In this document: positions 26,321 to 34,465 of the stretch, piece by piece
Numbering within the stretch: the stretch's first letter is position 1
How the letters are laid out: every line of letters begins with the position of its first letter
NCBI GenBank assembly: GCA_024692105.1
Contig: JAILMZ010000147.1
Span: 1-64,000 of the forward strand
Reading direction: 5' to 3'
Length of the DNA stretch: 64,000 nucleotides
DNA from: Saccharofermentans sp.
Lineage (GTDB): Bacteria > Bacillota_A > Clostridia > Saccharofermentanales > Saccharofermentanaceae
The notes under the pieces: model-generated
Seen by the model: only the letters and a program-made list of their open reading frames with translations
Told to the model about the DNA's origin: nothing
Database searches by the model: none
Made by a program: the position numbers and the translations under genes

Positions 26321-26349
26321 TTGACACACGATTGTAATAATTATAAGAT
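26321..26349 (+). promoter_or_regulatory. Sigma-A promoter of xpt / nucleoside transporter operon
   Basis: A consensus -35 TTGACA (26321-26326), a 17-base spacer and -10 TAAGAT (26344-26349). The leader to the start codon is only about 30 bases, too short for a purine riboswitch. Confidence 0.8.
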
Positions 26350-26387
26350 TTAAAGGTATTTTTTACCGGCTTCGGGGGGTGGTCTTT

Positions 26388-26960
26388 ATTCGCGCTTTGG
26401 AAGAAAGAATTCTTGCTCAAGGCAAAGTCCTGCCCGGAGAGATCCTGAAGGTCGGAGATTTCCTTAACCAGCAGATAGACCCTGATCTTCTCATGCAAAT
26501 GGGCAATGAGATCGCGTCTTTGTTCAAGGGTTCCGGCGTTACCAAGATACTGACAATCGAATCATCCGGAATAGCCGTAGCCTTTGCTGCCGGTTATGCC
26601 ATGGGCGTGCCTGTCGTTTTCGCGAAGAAGCATGCATCCATCAATCTGTCGGATGATATCCTGACGTCAAAGGTATATTCCTACACACACCAGAAGACAT
26701 ACGACATCGTGGTGAGCAGCGATTACATCTCCAAAGATGACACCGTGCTAATCGTCGATGATTTTCTCGCCAAGGGCAACGCACTGAACGGTCTTATCGA
26801 GATCACCGAGAAGGCCGGAGCAGGTCTTGCCGGTGCTGCGATAGCCATCGAGAAGGGCTTCCAGGGCGGCGGAGATGCACTCCGTGCGAAGGGAATAAGA
26901 GTCGAGTCACTTGCGATAATCGAATCGATGAGCGACGACTCACTGACGTTCAGGTCCTGA
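26388..26960 (+). CDS. xpt: Xanthine phosphoribosyltransferase, probable AUU start codon
   Basis: A 190-residue type I PRTase close to Bacillus Xpt in length and sequence: ILKVGDFLNQQIDP, ILTIESSGIAVAFA, VVFAKKHASINL and the PRPP loop VLIVDDFLAKG. It converts xanthine to XMP. No ATG fits. GGGGGTGGT (26375-26383) can pair with the anti-Shine-Dalgarno using two G-U pairs, 8 bases before ATT at 26388. The protein then begins (M)RALEERILAQG, in register with the Bacillus N-terminus. A GTG at 26379 overlaps the ribosome binding site, and a TTG at 26397 is too far away. The nucleoside/base importer follows, so the operon is for purine salvage. Confidence 0.9.
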   Translation: MRALEERILAQGKVLPGEILKVGDFLNQQIDPDLLMQMGNEIASLFKGSGVTKILTIESSGIAVAFAAGYAMGVPVVFAKKHASINLSDDILTSKVYSYTHQKTYDIVVSSDYISKDDTVLIVDDFLAKGNALNGLIEITEKAGAGLAGAAIAIEKGFQGGGDALRAKGIRVESLAIIESMSDDSLTFRS

Positions 26961-27016
26961 TCTTAAAATATGTATTGCCGCAAGGCATTCATATAAAAAA
27001 CATTTGGAGGCAAGTT

Positions 27017-28231
27017 ATGAGAAAGTTGATTTCAATTGTGCTTACGGCAGCAATTGCAGTTGCATCTGTTCTGGCTTTCGCAGGCTGCAGCAGCACAGGA
27101 ACCGCTGCTGGATCCAGCTTCAAGGTCGGAGCGATCTACATCAACAGCAAGAACGACACATCAGGTTACACATATGCTCACCACAAGGGCATTACAGAGG
27201 CTATGAAGCAGTGCGGCCTCGACCCCGAGAAGGATCTCTACATCGTAGACAACGTTCCCGAGGATGACGAGAAGGTTAAGCAGGCTATTGACCAGCTCGC
27301 AGGAGACGGATGCAACATCATCTTCGGCATCAGCTTCGGTTACCTCAACGCTTTCGATGAGGCAGCTAAGCAGCCCGAGTATGCAAACATCATCTTCTCG
27401 CATGCTACAGGCTATCTTTCAAACGACAGCAACTTCAACAACTACTTCGGCAGGATCTATCAGGCACGTTACCTCGCAGGTATCGCAGCAGGATATAAGT
27501 CCCTCGCTCTCGGCAACAACGAGATCGGCTACGTAGCAGCTTGGGGTACAGAGTATGCAGAGACATGCTCCGGCATCAACGCTTTCGCACTTGGTGCTCA
27601 GTCCGTTAACCCTCAGGCTCATGTCAACGTATATGAGATCTACACATGGGGCGATCAGGACAAGGAGAGACAGGCAGCTGAGATCCTTATCGATACATAC
27701 GGCTGCTGCGTTATCGGTCAGCACTGCGACAGTGCTCAGCCTCAGATCGTATGCAACGAGAAGGGCGTATTCGGATGCGGATACAACTCAGACATGACAA
27801 AGGAAGCTCCTCAGTCACATCTCTGCGCTCCCGTATGGAACTGGGATGTTTACTATGCAACAGCTATCAAGGCTGCCATGGAAGATCCTTCAAACTTCAT
27901 GACAAAGGTAGGCAACTACTATGAAGGTCTCAACGAAGGTCTCGTAGGCGTATCCGAGCTGTCCGCAAACAATGAGCCTGCAGCTCAGGAAGCAATCGAC
28001 CTCGCTACAGACCTCATGATGTCCGGCAAGTGGGATGTATTCTCCGGAACAAAGCTCTCATTCTCCGGTGATGCAGGTGCTGTCACAGTAACTCAGACAG
28101 ATGCAGCTCTTGTTGACAACACAGGCGCAACCATCGTAGAGGCAGGCGGTGCTTCCATTGATGACGGCGTCATCCAGGGTTCAATGAACTATTACGTCGA
28201 AGGCGTAACTCAGGTCAACAGCGCCGAGTAA
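27017..28231 (+). CDS. BMP family nucleoside-binding lipoprotein
   Basis: A 404-residue BMP/PnrA-type substrate-binding lipoprotein. The signal peptide ends in the lipobox FAGC with Cys24. FKVGAIYINSKNDTSGYTYAHHKG, IFGISFGYLNAFDEAA and the repeated GYVAAWGTEYAETCSGINAFALGAQ pattern are those of purine-nucleoside-binding PnrA/Med proteins. It captures nucleosides outside the cell for the ABC importer encoded by the next three genes. The start follows TTTGGAGG. Placement after xpt suggests purine substrates. Confidence 0.92.
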   Translation: MRKLISIVLTAAIAVASVLAFAGCSSTGTAAGSSFKVGAIYINSKNDTSGYTYAHHKGITEAMKQCGLDPEKDLYIVDNVPEDDEKVKQAIDQLAGDGCNIIFGISFGYLNAFDEAAKQPEYANIIFSHATGYLSNDSNFNNYFGRIYQARYLAGIAAGYKSLALGNNEIGYVAAWGTEYAETCSGINAFALGAQSVNPQAHVNVYEIYTWGDQDKERQAAEILIDTYGCCVIGQHCDSAQPQIVCNEKGVFGCGYNSDMTKEAPQSHLCAPVWNWDVYYATAIKAAMEDPSNFMTKVGNYYEGLNEGLVGVSELSANNEPAAQEAIDLATDLMMSGKWDVFSGTKLSFSGDAGAVTVTQTDAALVDNTGATIVEAGGASIDDGVIQGSMNYYVEGVTQVNSAE

Positions 28232-28244
28232 TCAGGGGGATATC

Positions 28245-29825
28245 ATGGGCAATGCCATAGAACTCAGAGGTATATCAAAAAGCTTCGGTTCCGTAGCAGC
28301 GAACAAGAATATCAACCTGACTCTCGAGAAGGGCGAGATCCTCGCGCTTCTCGGTGAGAACGGCTCAGGTAAGACAACACTTATGAACATGCTGTCGGGC
28401 ATCTATATGCCCGACAGCGGTTCTATTTTTGTTGACGACAAAAAGGTCAACATCAATTCGCCCGAACAATCGGCAAAACTGGGAATAGGGATGGTGCACC
28501 AGCACTTCAAACTGGTAGAGCGTTTCACTGCGCTCGAGAACATCAGATTAGGTTTGAAAACAGGCGGGAAGTTCCTTCTCGGCAAGGAAACCCGTAAATA
28601 TATAGAAGACACGGCGGCGAAGTTCGGTTTCGAGGTGGAACCGGACAAGCTCGTAAGCAACATGTCCGTCTCGGAAAAGCAGACTCTCGAGATACTGAAG
28701 GTCCTATGCTACGGCGCAAAGATCATCATATTGGATGAGCCCACGGCGGTCCTTACCGTGCAGGAGATAGACAGGCTTTTCGAGGTCTTAAGGAAGATGA
28801 GGGAAGACGGACACTCGATAATCATAATCACGCACAAACTCAACGAAGTCATGGCGATATCAGACCGCGTCGCAGTCTTGAGACACGGTGAATATGTCGG
28901 AAGTGTCAAAACGAAGGAGACCAGCGAGAAAGAACTGACTGAGCTCATGGTCGGAAGAAGGATCGACCTTAACATTGACCATCCTCTGGTAGAGAAGACG
29001 CACCCGCTGCTCGAGATAAGAGACCTTACCGTAAGAAATGACGAAGGTGCCATAGCGGTAGACGGCATGAACTTCTACATAAGAGGCGGAGAGATGCTGG
29101 GCGTCGCAGGCATCGCAGGATCCGGACAGAAGGAACTGTGCGAAGCGATCGCAGGCTTAAGGCCCATCGAGAGAGGGCAGATGATCCATGAAGGCGAGAG
29201 CATCGTCGGCATGCCTCCGAAGAAGATATTGGAACACGGAATATCCATGAGCTTTATCCCCGAGGACAGACTCGGAATGGGCCTTGCGCCTTCGCTGTCT
29301 ATCACGGATAACATGATCTTAAAGAACTACACCGAAGCCAAGGGCATCTTTGTTGACCGTAAATCAGCCAGAGAAGAAGCTGCAAAGACCATAGAGAAAC
29401 TCGAGATAGTCACGCCTTCCACTGAGACTCCGGTAAGACGACTCTCAGGCGGTAATGTCCAGAAGGTCCTTCTGGGACGTGAGATCAAGTCTGGCCCCAA
29501 TGTCCTTATAACCGCATATCCCGTAAGAGGACTTGATATCAATTCTTCTTACATGATCTACGATATCCTGAACGAGCAGAAGAAAAAAGGCGTCGGCATC
29601 CTCTTTGTCGGAGAGGACCTGGATGTCATGCTCGCACTGTGCGACAAGATAATGGTCATGTGCCACGGAAAGCTCCAGGGCGTAGTAAACAGCAACAACA
29701 CCACAAAAGAAGACATAGGTCTCATGATGACCGGAGCACTTAACATCGTCAACAAGGAAGGTAAGACTGACGGTATTGCAGCAGATTCCGCGTTTGAAGA
29801 CACGAAGGAGGATTCTGATGAATAG
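28245..29825 (+). CDS. Nucleoside ABC transporter ATP-binding protein (two NBDs)
   Basis: A 526-residue protein with two ABC domains in tandem, like YufO/NupO. NBD1 has Walker A LGENGSGKTT (residues 36-45), signature MSVSEKQTLEIL and Walker B IIILDEPTAVLT. NBD2 has the atypical Walker A region GVAGIAGSGQKEL and signature RLSGGNVQKVLLGRE, normal for this subfamily. It powers import with the two permeases. It overlaps the first permease by 8 bases. The end is an acidic tail. Confidence 0.93.
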   Translation: MGNAIELRGISKSFGSVAANKNINLTLEKGEILALLGENGSGKTTLMNMLSGIYMPDSGSIFVDDKKVNINSPEQSAKLGIGMVHQHFKLVERFTALENIRLGLKTGGKFLLGKETRKYIEDTAAKFGFEVEPDKLVSNMSVSEKQTLEILKVLCYGAKIIILDEPTAVLTVQEIDRLFEVLRKMREDGHSIIIITHKLNEVMAISDRVAVLRHGEYVGSVKTKETSEKELTELMVGRRIDLNIDHPLVEKTHPLLEIRDLTVRNDEGAIAVDGMNFYIRGGEMLGVAGIAGSGQKELCEAIAGLRPIERGQMIHEGESIVGMPPKKILEHGISMSFIPEDRLGMGLAPSLSITDNMILKNYTEAKGIFVDRKSAREEAAKTIEKLEIVTPSTETPVRRLSGGNVQKVLLGREIKSGPNVLITAYPVRGLDINSSYMIYDILNEQKKKGVGILFVGEDLDVMLALCDKIMVMCHGKLQGVVNSNNTTKEDIGLMMTGALNIVNKEGKTDGIAADSAFEDTKEDSDE

Positions 29826-30921
29826 ATTCCATCTTGTAAGACGCGCTGACTTCTCGCTCGTCAGACTCATCATCTATTATGTTATCGGCATCGTCATATC
29901 GCTTGCGATCGGTGCGATCCTTCTCATGAGCCTTAACATCAATCCGTTCGAATACTACGGAAGGATGCTGACGATGGGCATGATCGGCAACAACTTCGCA
30001 TATAAGAGCGTCGAGAGCCTTATTAAGATATTCGTGCCGTTACTCATTACTTCGCTTGCACTGGGCCTGGCATTCAAGATGCGCTTCTGGAACATCGGAG
30101 GCGAAGGCGAGTTCCTTGCAGGCGCTATCTGCGCATCGGTAGTGGCTTTTAACAGCAAGGGAATGAATCCGTTTATAACTGTCGTCCTCATGTGCCTTGC
30201 TGCCATGATCTCATCGGGAATAATCGGTCTTGTGGTTGCCGCACTGAAAGTAAAGTTCAACACCAATGAGACTCTCATGACTCTCATGATCAACTACATA
30301 ATGCTCTATGTCATAAAGTATCTCGGAGACACCAAGGCAGACTGGAACTTCTTCCTTAGGGAAGATTCCGACAGACCTATCTTCGGCGAGTTCCCCGAGA
30401 ACGCCGAGATGGGAGGCATTACCATAGGGTTCTTTACCCTGCAGTATTCTCTCATCGTGGCTATCATCCTCACGGTCCTCATCTACTTCTACATCAAGAA
30501 GACTAAGCAGGGCTATGAGATCTCCGTCGTGGGCGACAGCTCCGCCACGGCGAAATACGCGGGCATGAACGTCGGCTGGATCGTACTGCGCACGATGTTC
30601 CTGTCTTCCGCACTTATCGGTCTGGCTGCAGGTCTTGCTACTTCCACAGCCGGCACGGTATCCGATTCGATCACCAACAACGTCGGCTGGACGGGCATCA
30701 TCGTTGCATGGCTGTCCAAGCTCTCTGTTCCCGCGATCTTCATTACCTCGATACTCATCTCCGTCCTCCAGTACGGCTGCCGTGCCGCTGCGACACAGTA
30801 TCCTGCGATAGACCAGAATTTCGCGGACATACTTCAGGGCATAATTCTTTTCTCGGTGCTCGTGGCTGACTTTGCCGCGACATTCAGGATCGCTAAGAGG
30901 GAGGATGCTTCAAATGGTTGA
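29818..30921 (+). CDS. Nucleoside ABC transporter permease (NupP/YufP type)
   Basis: A 367-residue membrane protein with about nine helices of the branched-chain amino acid/ribose permease superfamily. FKMRFWNIGGEGEFLAGA and KFNTNETLMTLMINYIML are diagnostic of the BMP-associated permeases. The start at 29818 follows GAAGGAGGA and overlaps the ATPase gene end. It works with the second permease encoded next. Confidence 0.92.
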   Translation: MNRFHLVRRADFSLVRLIIYYVIGIVISLAIGAILLMSLNINPFEYYGRMLTMGMIGNNFAYKSVESLIKIFVPLLITSLALGLAFKMRFWNIGGEGEFLAGAICASVVAFNSKGMNPFITVVLMCLAAMISSGIIGLVVAALKVKFNTNETLMTLMINYIMLYVIKYLGDTKADWNFFLREDSDRPIFGEFPENAEMGGITIGFFTLQYSLIVAIILTVLIYFYIKKTKQGYEISVVGDSSATAKYAGMNVGWIVLRTMFLSSALIGLAAGLATSTAGTVSDSITNNVGWTGIIVAWLSKLSVPAIFITSILISVLQYGCRAAATQYPAIDQNFADILQGIILFSVLVADFAATFRIAKREDASNG

Positions 30922-31906
30922 TGTAATTACCCTGTTCCTGTTCAGCGTCATCGTCTACAGCATACCGCTGCTCTACGGCACGGTTGGCGAGATCGTTACC
31001 GAGAAATCCGGAAGCCTTAACCTCGGTGTTGAAGGCACCATGGCAATAGGCGCGGTTGCAGGTTATGTCATCGCCTGCAGGTCTGACAGCCTCCTGGTGG
31101 GCGTCATCGTCGCTTTCGTGGCATCTGCCCTTGTGGGAGCGGTCTTTGCTCTTCTCACGGTATCGCTCCAGGCAAACCAGAATGTAACGGGACTTACCAT
31201 CACCACCTTCGGTGTGGCTTTCTATTACTTCGTAGGCAACGGTCTGTCGAACAGTGCAGGCGGCTGGCCCATGCTGGGCGACACGACGCTCTCTGCGCAG
31301 TTTGCCGACATCAAGATACCTTTGCTGTCAGACATTCCCGTCATCGGTACGGTATTGTTCTCACACAACATCCTGGTATATCTTGCAGTCGTCATCGCAG
31401 TCGTTATGTGGCTGTATTTCGCGAAAACGGTACCCGGCCTCAAGCTCCGCGCCATCGGCGAGAACCCCGGTGCGGCAGATTCGCTCGGCATCAACGTAAC
31501 TCTCTACAAGTACATCCACATTATGCTCGGTTCGGGCATAATGGGCATCGGCGGCCTCTACATGGGCCTTAACATGGGCGGTACCTTCGAAGGCTCCAAC
31601 TGCTGGATCAACGGCTACGGCTGGATCGCGATAGCTCTCGTTATATTCGCTAACTGGAGCCCTGCAAGAGCCATCCTCGGTACGGTCGTATTCGGTCTGT
31701 TCAACACACTCAGGGTATATAACGTTGCGTTTGCGACCACTTTCCCCGAGGTGTTCGGCTGGCTCAACAAGATCCCCGCGCACTTCTTCTCGGCACTGCC
31801 GTTCATTATCACGCTTATCGTCCTCATCATCAGTTCCCTGCGCAAGAAGGGCAGCAGCGGCGAGCCTGCGGCCATCGGACGCAACTACTACAGAGAGGAC
31901 CGTTAA
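30914..31906 (+). CDS. Nucleoside ABC transporter permease (NupQ/YufQ type)
   Basis: A 330-residue second permease of the nucleoside importer. LLYGTVGEIVTEKSGSLNLGVEG is the hallmark start of this subfamily, and GENPGAADSLGINV is the cytoplasmic coupling loop. The start at 30914 is preferred to one 9 bases upstream because GGGAGG is then 10 bases away instead of 1. It overlaps the first permease gene by 8 bases. No clear terminator follows before the ilvB promoter. Confidence 0.92.
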   Translation: MVDVITLFLFSVIVYSIPLLYGTVGEIVTEKSGSLNLGVEGTMAIGAVAGYVIACRSDSLLVGVIVAFVASALVGAVFALLTVSLQANQNVTGLTITTFGVAFYYFVGNGLSNSAGGWPMLGDTTLSAQFADIKIPLLSDIPVIGTVLFSHNILVYLAVVIAVVMWLYFAKTVPGLKLRAIGENPGAADSLGINVTLYKYIHIMLGSGIMGIGGLYMGLNMGGTFEGSNCWINGYGWIAIALVIFANWSPARAILGTVVFGLFNTLRVYNVAFATTFPEVFGWLNKIPAHFFSALPFIITLIVLIISSLRKKGSSGEPAAIGRNYYREDR

Positions 31907-31929
31907 AGCCCCCTGCCTTTGCAAAAAGG

Positions 31930-31959
31930 TTGACAATCCTGCTTTTTCCGTGCTTTAAT
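31930..31959 (+). promoter_or_regulatory. Sigma-A promoter of the ilvBN operon
   Basis: TTGACA (31930-31935), an 18-base spacer and TTTAAT (31954-31959). It starts the T-box leader, whose conserved part begins about 10 bases downstream. Confidence 0.7.
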
Positions 31960-31969
31960 GAACTTTAAC

Positions 31970-32245
31970 AGCGTTGAAGGGAAAAAAGATGCAGCGTGTC
32001 GTTGTCCCAGAGAGCCGGCGGCGGTGGAAAGCCGGTACAGCAGTTGCAATGATGAGTCCTCCCGGAGCTGCCTGACGTGAAAGCTTTATGAGTCATTAGG
32101 TCAGGCCGGGTTTACCCGTTACAGTAAAGCATGTTGTTAGACATGCGCAGAGTGGGTCTTGCATACAAGATCAATTAGAGTGGTACCGCGGAATCTTATT
32201 TCGTCTCTTTTGCCGAAGGTGTATGGGGCAAAAGGGATTTTTTAT
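31970..32245 (+). promoter_or_regulatory. T-box riboswitch (tRNA-sensing leader) of ilvBN
   Basis: The T-box sequence AGAGTGGTACCGCGG lies at 32177-32191. Stem I features are visible: AGAGAG at 32009-32014, the CCGGC/GCCGG hairpin (32015-32019 with 32031-32035) with GGTG in its loop, and the outer GCAGC/GCTGC pairing. The specifier bulge contains GAGTCCTCCCGGAG; by its spacing to the GGAG stem the triplet GTC (Val, 32056-32058) is favoured, with CTC (Leu) beside it. An intrinsic terminator ends the leader: TCTCTTTTGCC (32204-32214) pairs with GGCAAAAGGGA (32227-32237), then TTTTTT. Uncharged tRNA should favour antitermination and raise branched-chain amino acid synthesis. Confidence 0.92.
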
Positions 32246-32278
32246 TGCCCCGAAGATCTTAAAGGAGCGTGAAGCTTT

Positions 32279-33958
32279 ATGAAGATGACAGGAGCTGAGA
32301 TAGTTATTGCGACCCTGCTGGAACAGGGTACGGATACCTTGTTCGGATATCCGGGCGCGACCGTTATCGACATTTATGACAAGCTTGAAGCAAACAAGGA
32401 CAAGATCACACATGTCCTTGCTGCGCATGAGCAGGGCGCTGCGCATGCTGCCGACGGATATGCCAGGGCAACCGGCAGGCCCGGCGTCGTCATCGCCACA
32501 TCAGGCCCCGGTGCGACCAATCTCGTAACCGGTCTTGCGACTGCATTCCTTGATTCCGTTCCCATGGTTGCCATCACGGGTAACGTTGCGACCAACATGA
32601 TCGGAAGGGATGCCTTCCAGGAGGTCGATACGACCGGTGTGACCATGCCTGTAACCAAGCACAATTTCTTCGTAAGAGACGTTGCAGACCTTGCGGGCAC
32701 CATCCGCGAGGCTTTCAGGATTGCAGGATCGGGAAGACCCGGACCTGTCCTGGTCGACATCCCGAACGATATCCAGCAGGATACATGCAATTTTGAGCCC
32801 GCGCCTCTCATGCCTCTGTCCAAGCCCGAGAAGGAAGATGACGAGACGGTAAAGCTCGCTGCCGAGATGATCGCAGAGAGCAGAAGGCCGTATATATATT
32901 TCGGCGGCGGTGCGGTAAGGGCAGAGTGCGGCGAAGAGATACTCGCACTTGCAGATAAGATAGATGCCTACATCGGCTGTTCGATGATGGGCCTGTCCGA
33001 GATTCCCACGGATTCCCCGAGGTTCCTCGGCATGCAGGGCATGCACGGACATTTCGCGTCGTCGGTAGCGCTTGCGAAAGCGGACCTCATGATAGGCGTC
33101 GGTGTAAGGTTCTCAGACAGGGCAACGGGCAAGACCGACAGGTATGCGCTTAATTCCAAGAAGATACAGCTCGATGCGGACTGCTCCGAGATAGGCAAGA
33201 ACGTTGCGGTCGACCTCGGCATCTGCTGCGATATAAAAGATTTCCTCGGAAGGCTTATCGATGCAGTCGATAAGATGGAGCATCCCGAGTGGAAGGACAA
33301 GGTTGATTCCTTAAGAAAGCGCGAGATCCACGCCTACGAAGAAGATGAGTTCCTTCCGAGGGAAGCCATCAAGACCATAGGCGAGATCGCAACGGACGGT
33401 ACAAGGATAGTAACCGACGTAGGCCAGCACCAGATGTGGACTGCGCAGTTCTATAAGTTCAGACAGAAGCACACCTGGATCAGTTCCGGCGGTCTGGGCA
33501 CGATGGGATTCGGCCTCGGCGCTGCCATAGGTGCATCCTTTGCAACAGGCGAACGCTCGGTCCTCATAACGGGTGACGGAAGCTTCGGCATGAACCTGAA
33601 CGAACTTGCGACGGCTGTTACTTACAACATTCCGGTAACCATCGTTGTATTCAACAACAAGGTTCTCGGCATGGTAAGACAGTGGCAGACGCTGTTCTAC
33701 GACAAGCAGTATTCGAGCACCACGCTCCAGAGGAAGACGGATTTCGTCAAGCTTGCGGAGGCTTTCGGTGCGAAGGGATACCGCGCTGATAATGCAGAAG
33801 ATTTCAGGAAAGCATTTGAGCAGGCCTACTCTGAAGAAGGCCCTGCGGTAATAGACCTCGCGATCGATCCGGATGCCATGGTGCTTCCGATGTTAAGACC
33901 CGGCGGATCATTCGAGAATCTCGTAACCTGGAAGGAGGCGGAAGAAGACAATGACTAA
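32279..33958 (+). CDS. ilvB: Acetolactate synthase large subunit
   Basis: A 559-residue ThDP-dependent enzyme that makes acetolactate or acetohydroxybutyrate, the first common step to Val, Leu and Ile. The three domains are complete: GAEIVIATLLEQGTDTLFGYPGA with the catalytic Glu in AAHEQGAAHAADGYAR, a central FAD-type domain, and the ThDP motif GDGSFGMNLNELATA with FNNKVLGMVRQWQ. AAAGGAG lies before the start. It overlaps ilvN by 8 bases and is controlled by the T-box leader. Confidence 0.97.
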   Translation: MKMTGAEIVIATLLEQGTDTLFGYPGATVIDIYDKLEANKDKITHVLAAHEQGAAHAADGYARATGRPGVVIATSGPGATNLVTGLATAFLDSVPMVAITGNVATNMIGRDAFQEVDTTGVTMPVTKHNFFVRDVADLAGTIREAFRIAGSGRPGPVLVDIPNDIQQDTCNFEPAPLMPLSKPEKEDDETVKLAAEMIAESRRPYIYFGGGAVRAECGEEILALADKIDAYIGCSMMGLSEIPTDSPRFLGMQGMHGHFASSVALAKADLMIGVGVRFSDRATGKTDRYALNSKKIQLDADCSEIGKNVAVDLGICCDIKDFLGRLIDAVDKMEHPEWKDKVDSLRKREIHAYEEDEFLPREAIKTIGEIATDGTRIVTDVGQHQMWTAQFYKFRQKHTWISSGGLGTMGFGLGAAIGASFATGERSVLITGDGSFGMNLNELATAVTYNIPVTIVVFNNKVLGMVRQWQTLFYDKQYSSTTLQRKTDFVKLAEAFGAKGYRADNAEDFRKAFEQAYSEEGPAVIDLAIDPDAMVLPMLRPGGSFENLVTWKEAEEDND

Positions 33959-34463
33959 GGATAAGATAATCATCGCGATCTATGTCGACAACAAGTTCGG
34001 TGTCCTGTCACGTGTCACCGCAATGTTTACGAGGAGAGGTTTCAACATCGATTCGCTCACGGTTGGTGAGACGGAATCGCCCGAATATTCGCGTATCACG
34101 ATCACGCTTTCTGCCGCCAAGACCGACAAGGATCAGGTGGTGACGCAGCTTAGAAAGCTCTACAACGTCAAGAAGGTAGTTGTCCTGTCGGGAGACGAAT
34201 GTATCAAAAGAGAGCTGTTGCTCATCAAGGTAAAGAATTCCGAGGAAGCCCGTCCGCTCATCCTCGAGACCGCGAACATCTTCCGTGCGAAGGTAATAGA
34301 CCTCGGCGAGGAAGCGATCAGTCTGGAAGTAACCGGCGATTCGCAGAAGATCGACGGTTTCATCCAGAATGTAAGAAGTTACGGGATCATCGAGATGTGC
34401 CGCACCGGTATTGTCGCGCTCGACAGGGGCAGCATGAACATCTGGTCATATCACGAGGATTAA
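33951..34463 (+). CDS. ilvN: Acetolactate synthase small (regulatory) subunit
   Basis: A 170-residue regulatory subunit. The N-terminal ACT domain (IIAIYVDNKFGVLSRVTAMFTRRGFNIDSLTVG) binds the feedback inhibitor valine. The C-terminal domain ends in EMCRTGIVALDRG. It is translationally coupled to ilvB. The gene stops 2 bases before the end of the convergent fusion gene, and no terminator is visible between them. Confidence 0.95.
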   Translation: MTKDKIIIAIYVDNKFGVLSRVTAMFTRRGFNIDSLTVGETESPEYSRITITLSAAKTDKDQVVTQLRKLYNVKKVVVLSGDECIKRELLLIKVKNSEEARPLILETANIFRAKVIDLGEEAISLEVTGDSQKIDGFIQNVRSYGIIEMCRTGIVALDRGSMNIWSYHED

Positions 34464-34465
34464 GT

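Noticed and set aside
26321..26387. Purine riboswitch before xpt
   Set aside because: Xpt operons in Bacillus carry one, but here the leader is only about 30 bases and the conserved purine-aptamer core is not seen.
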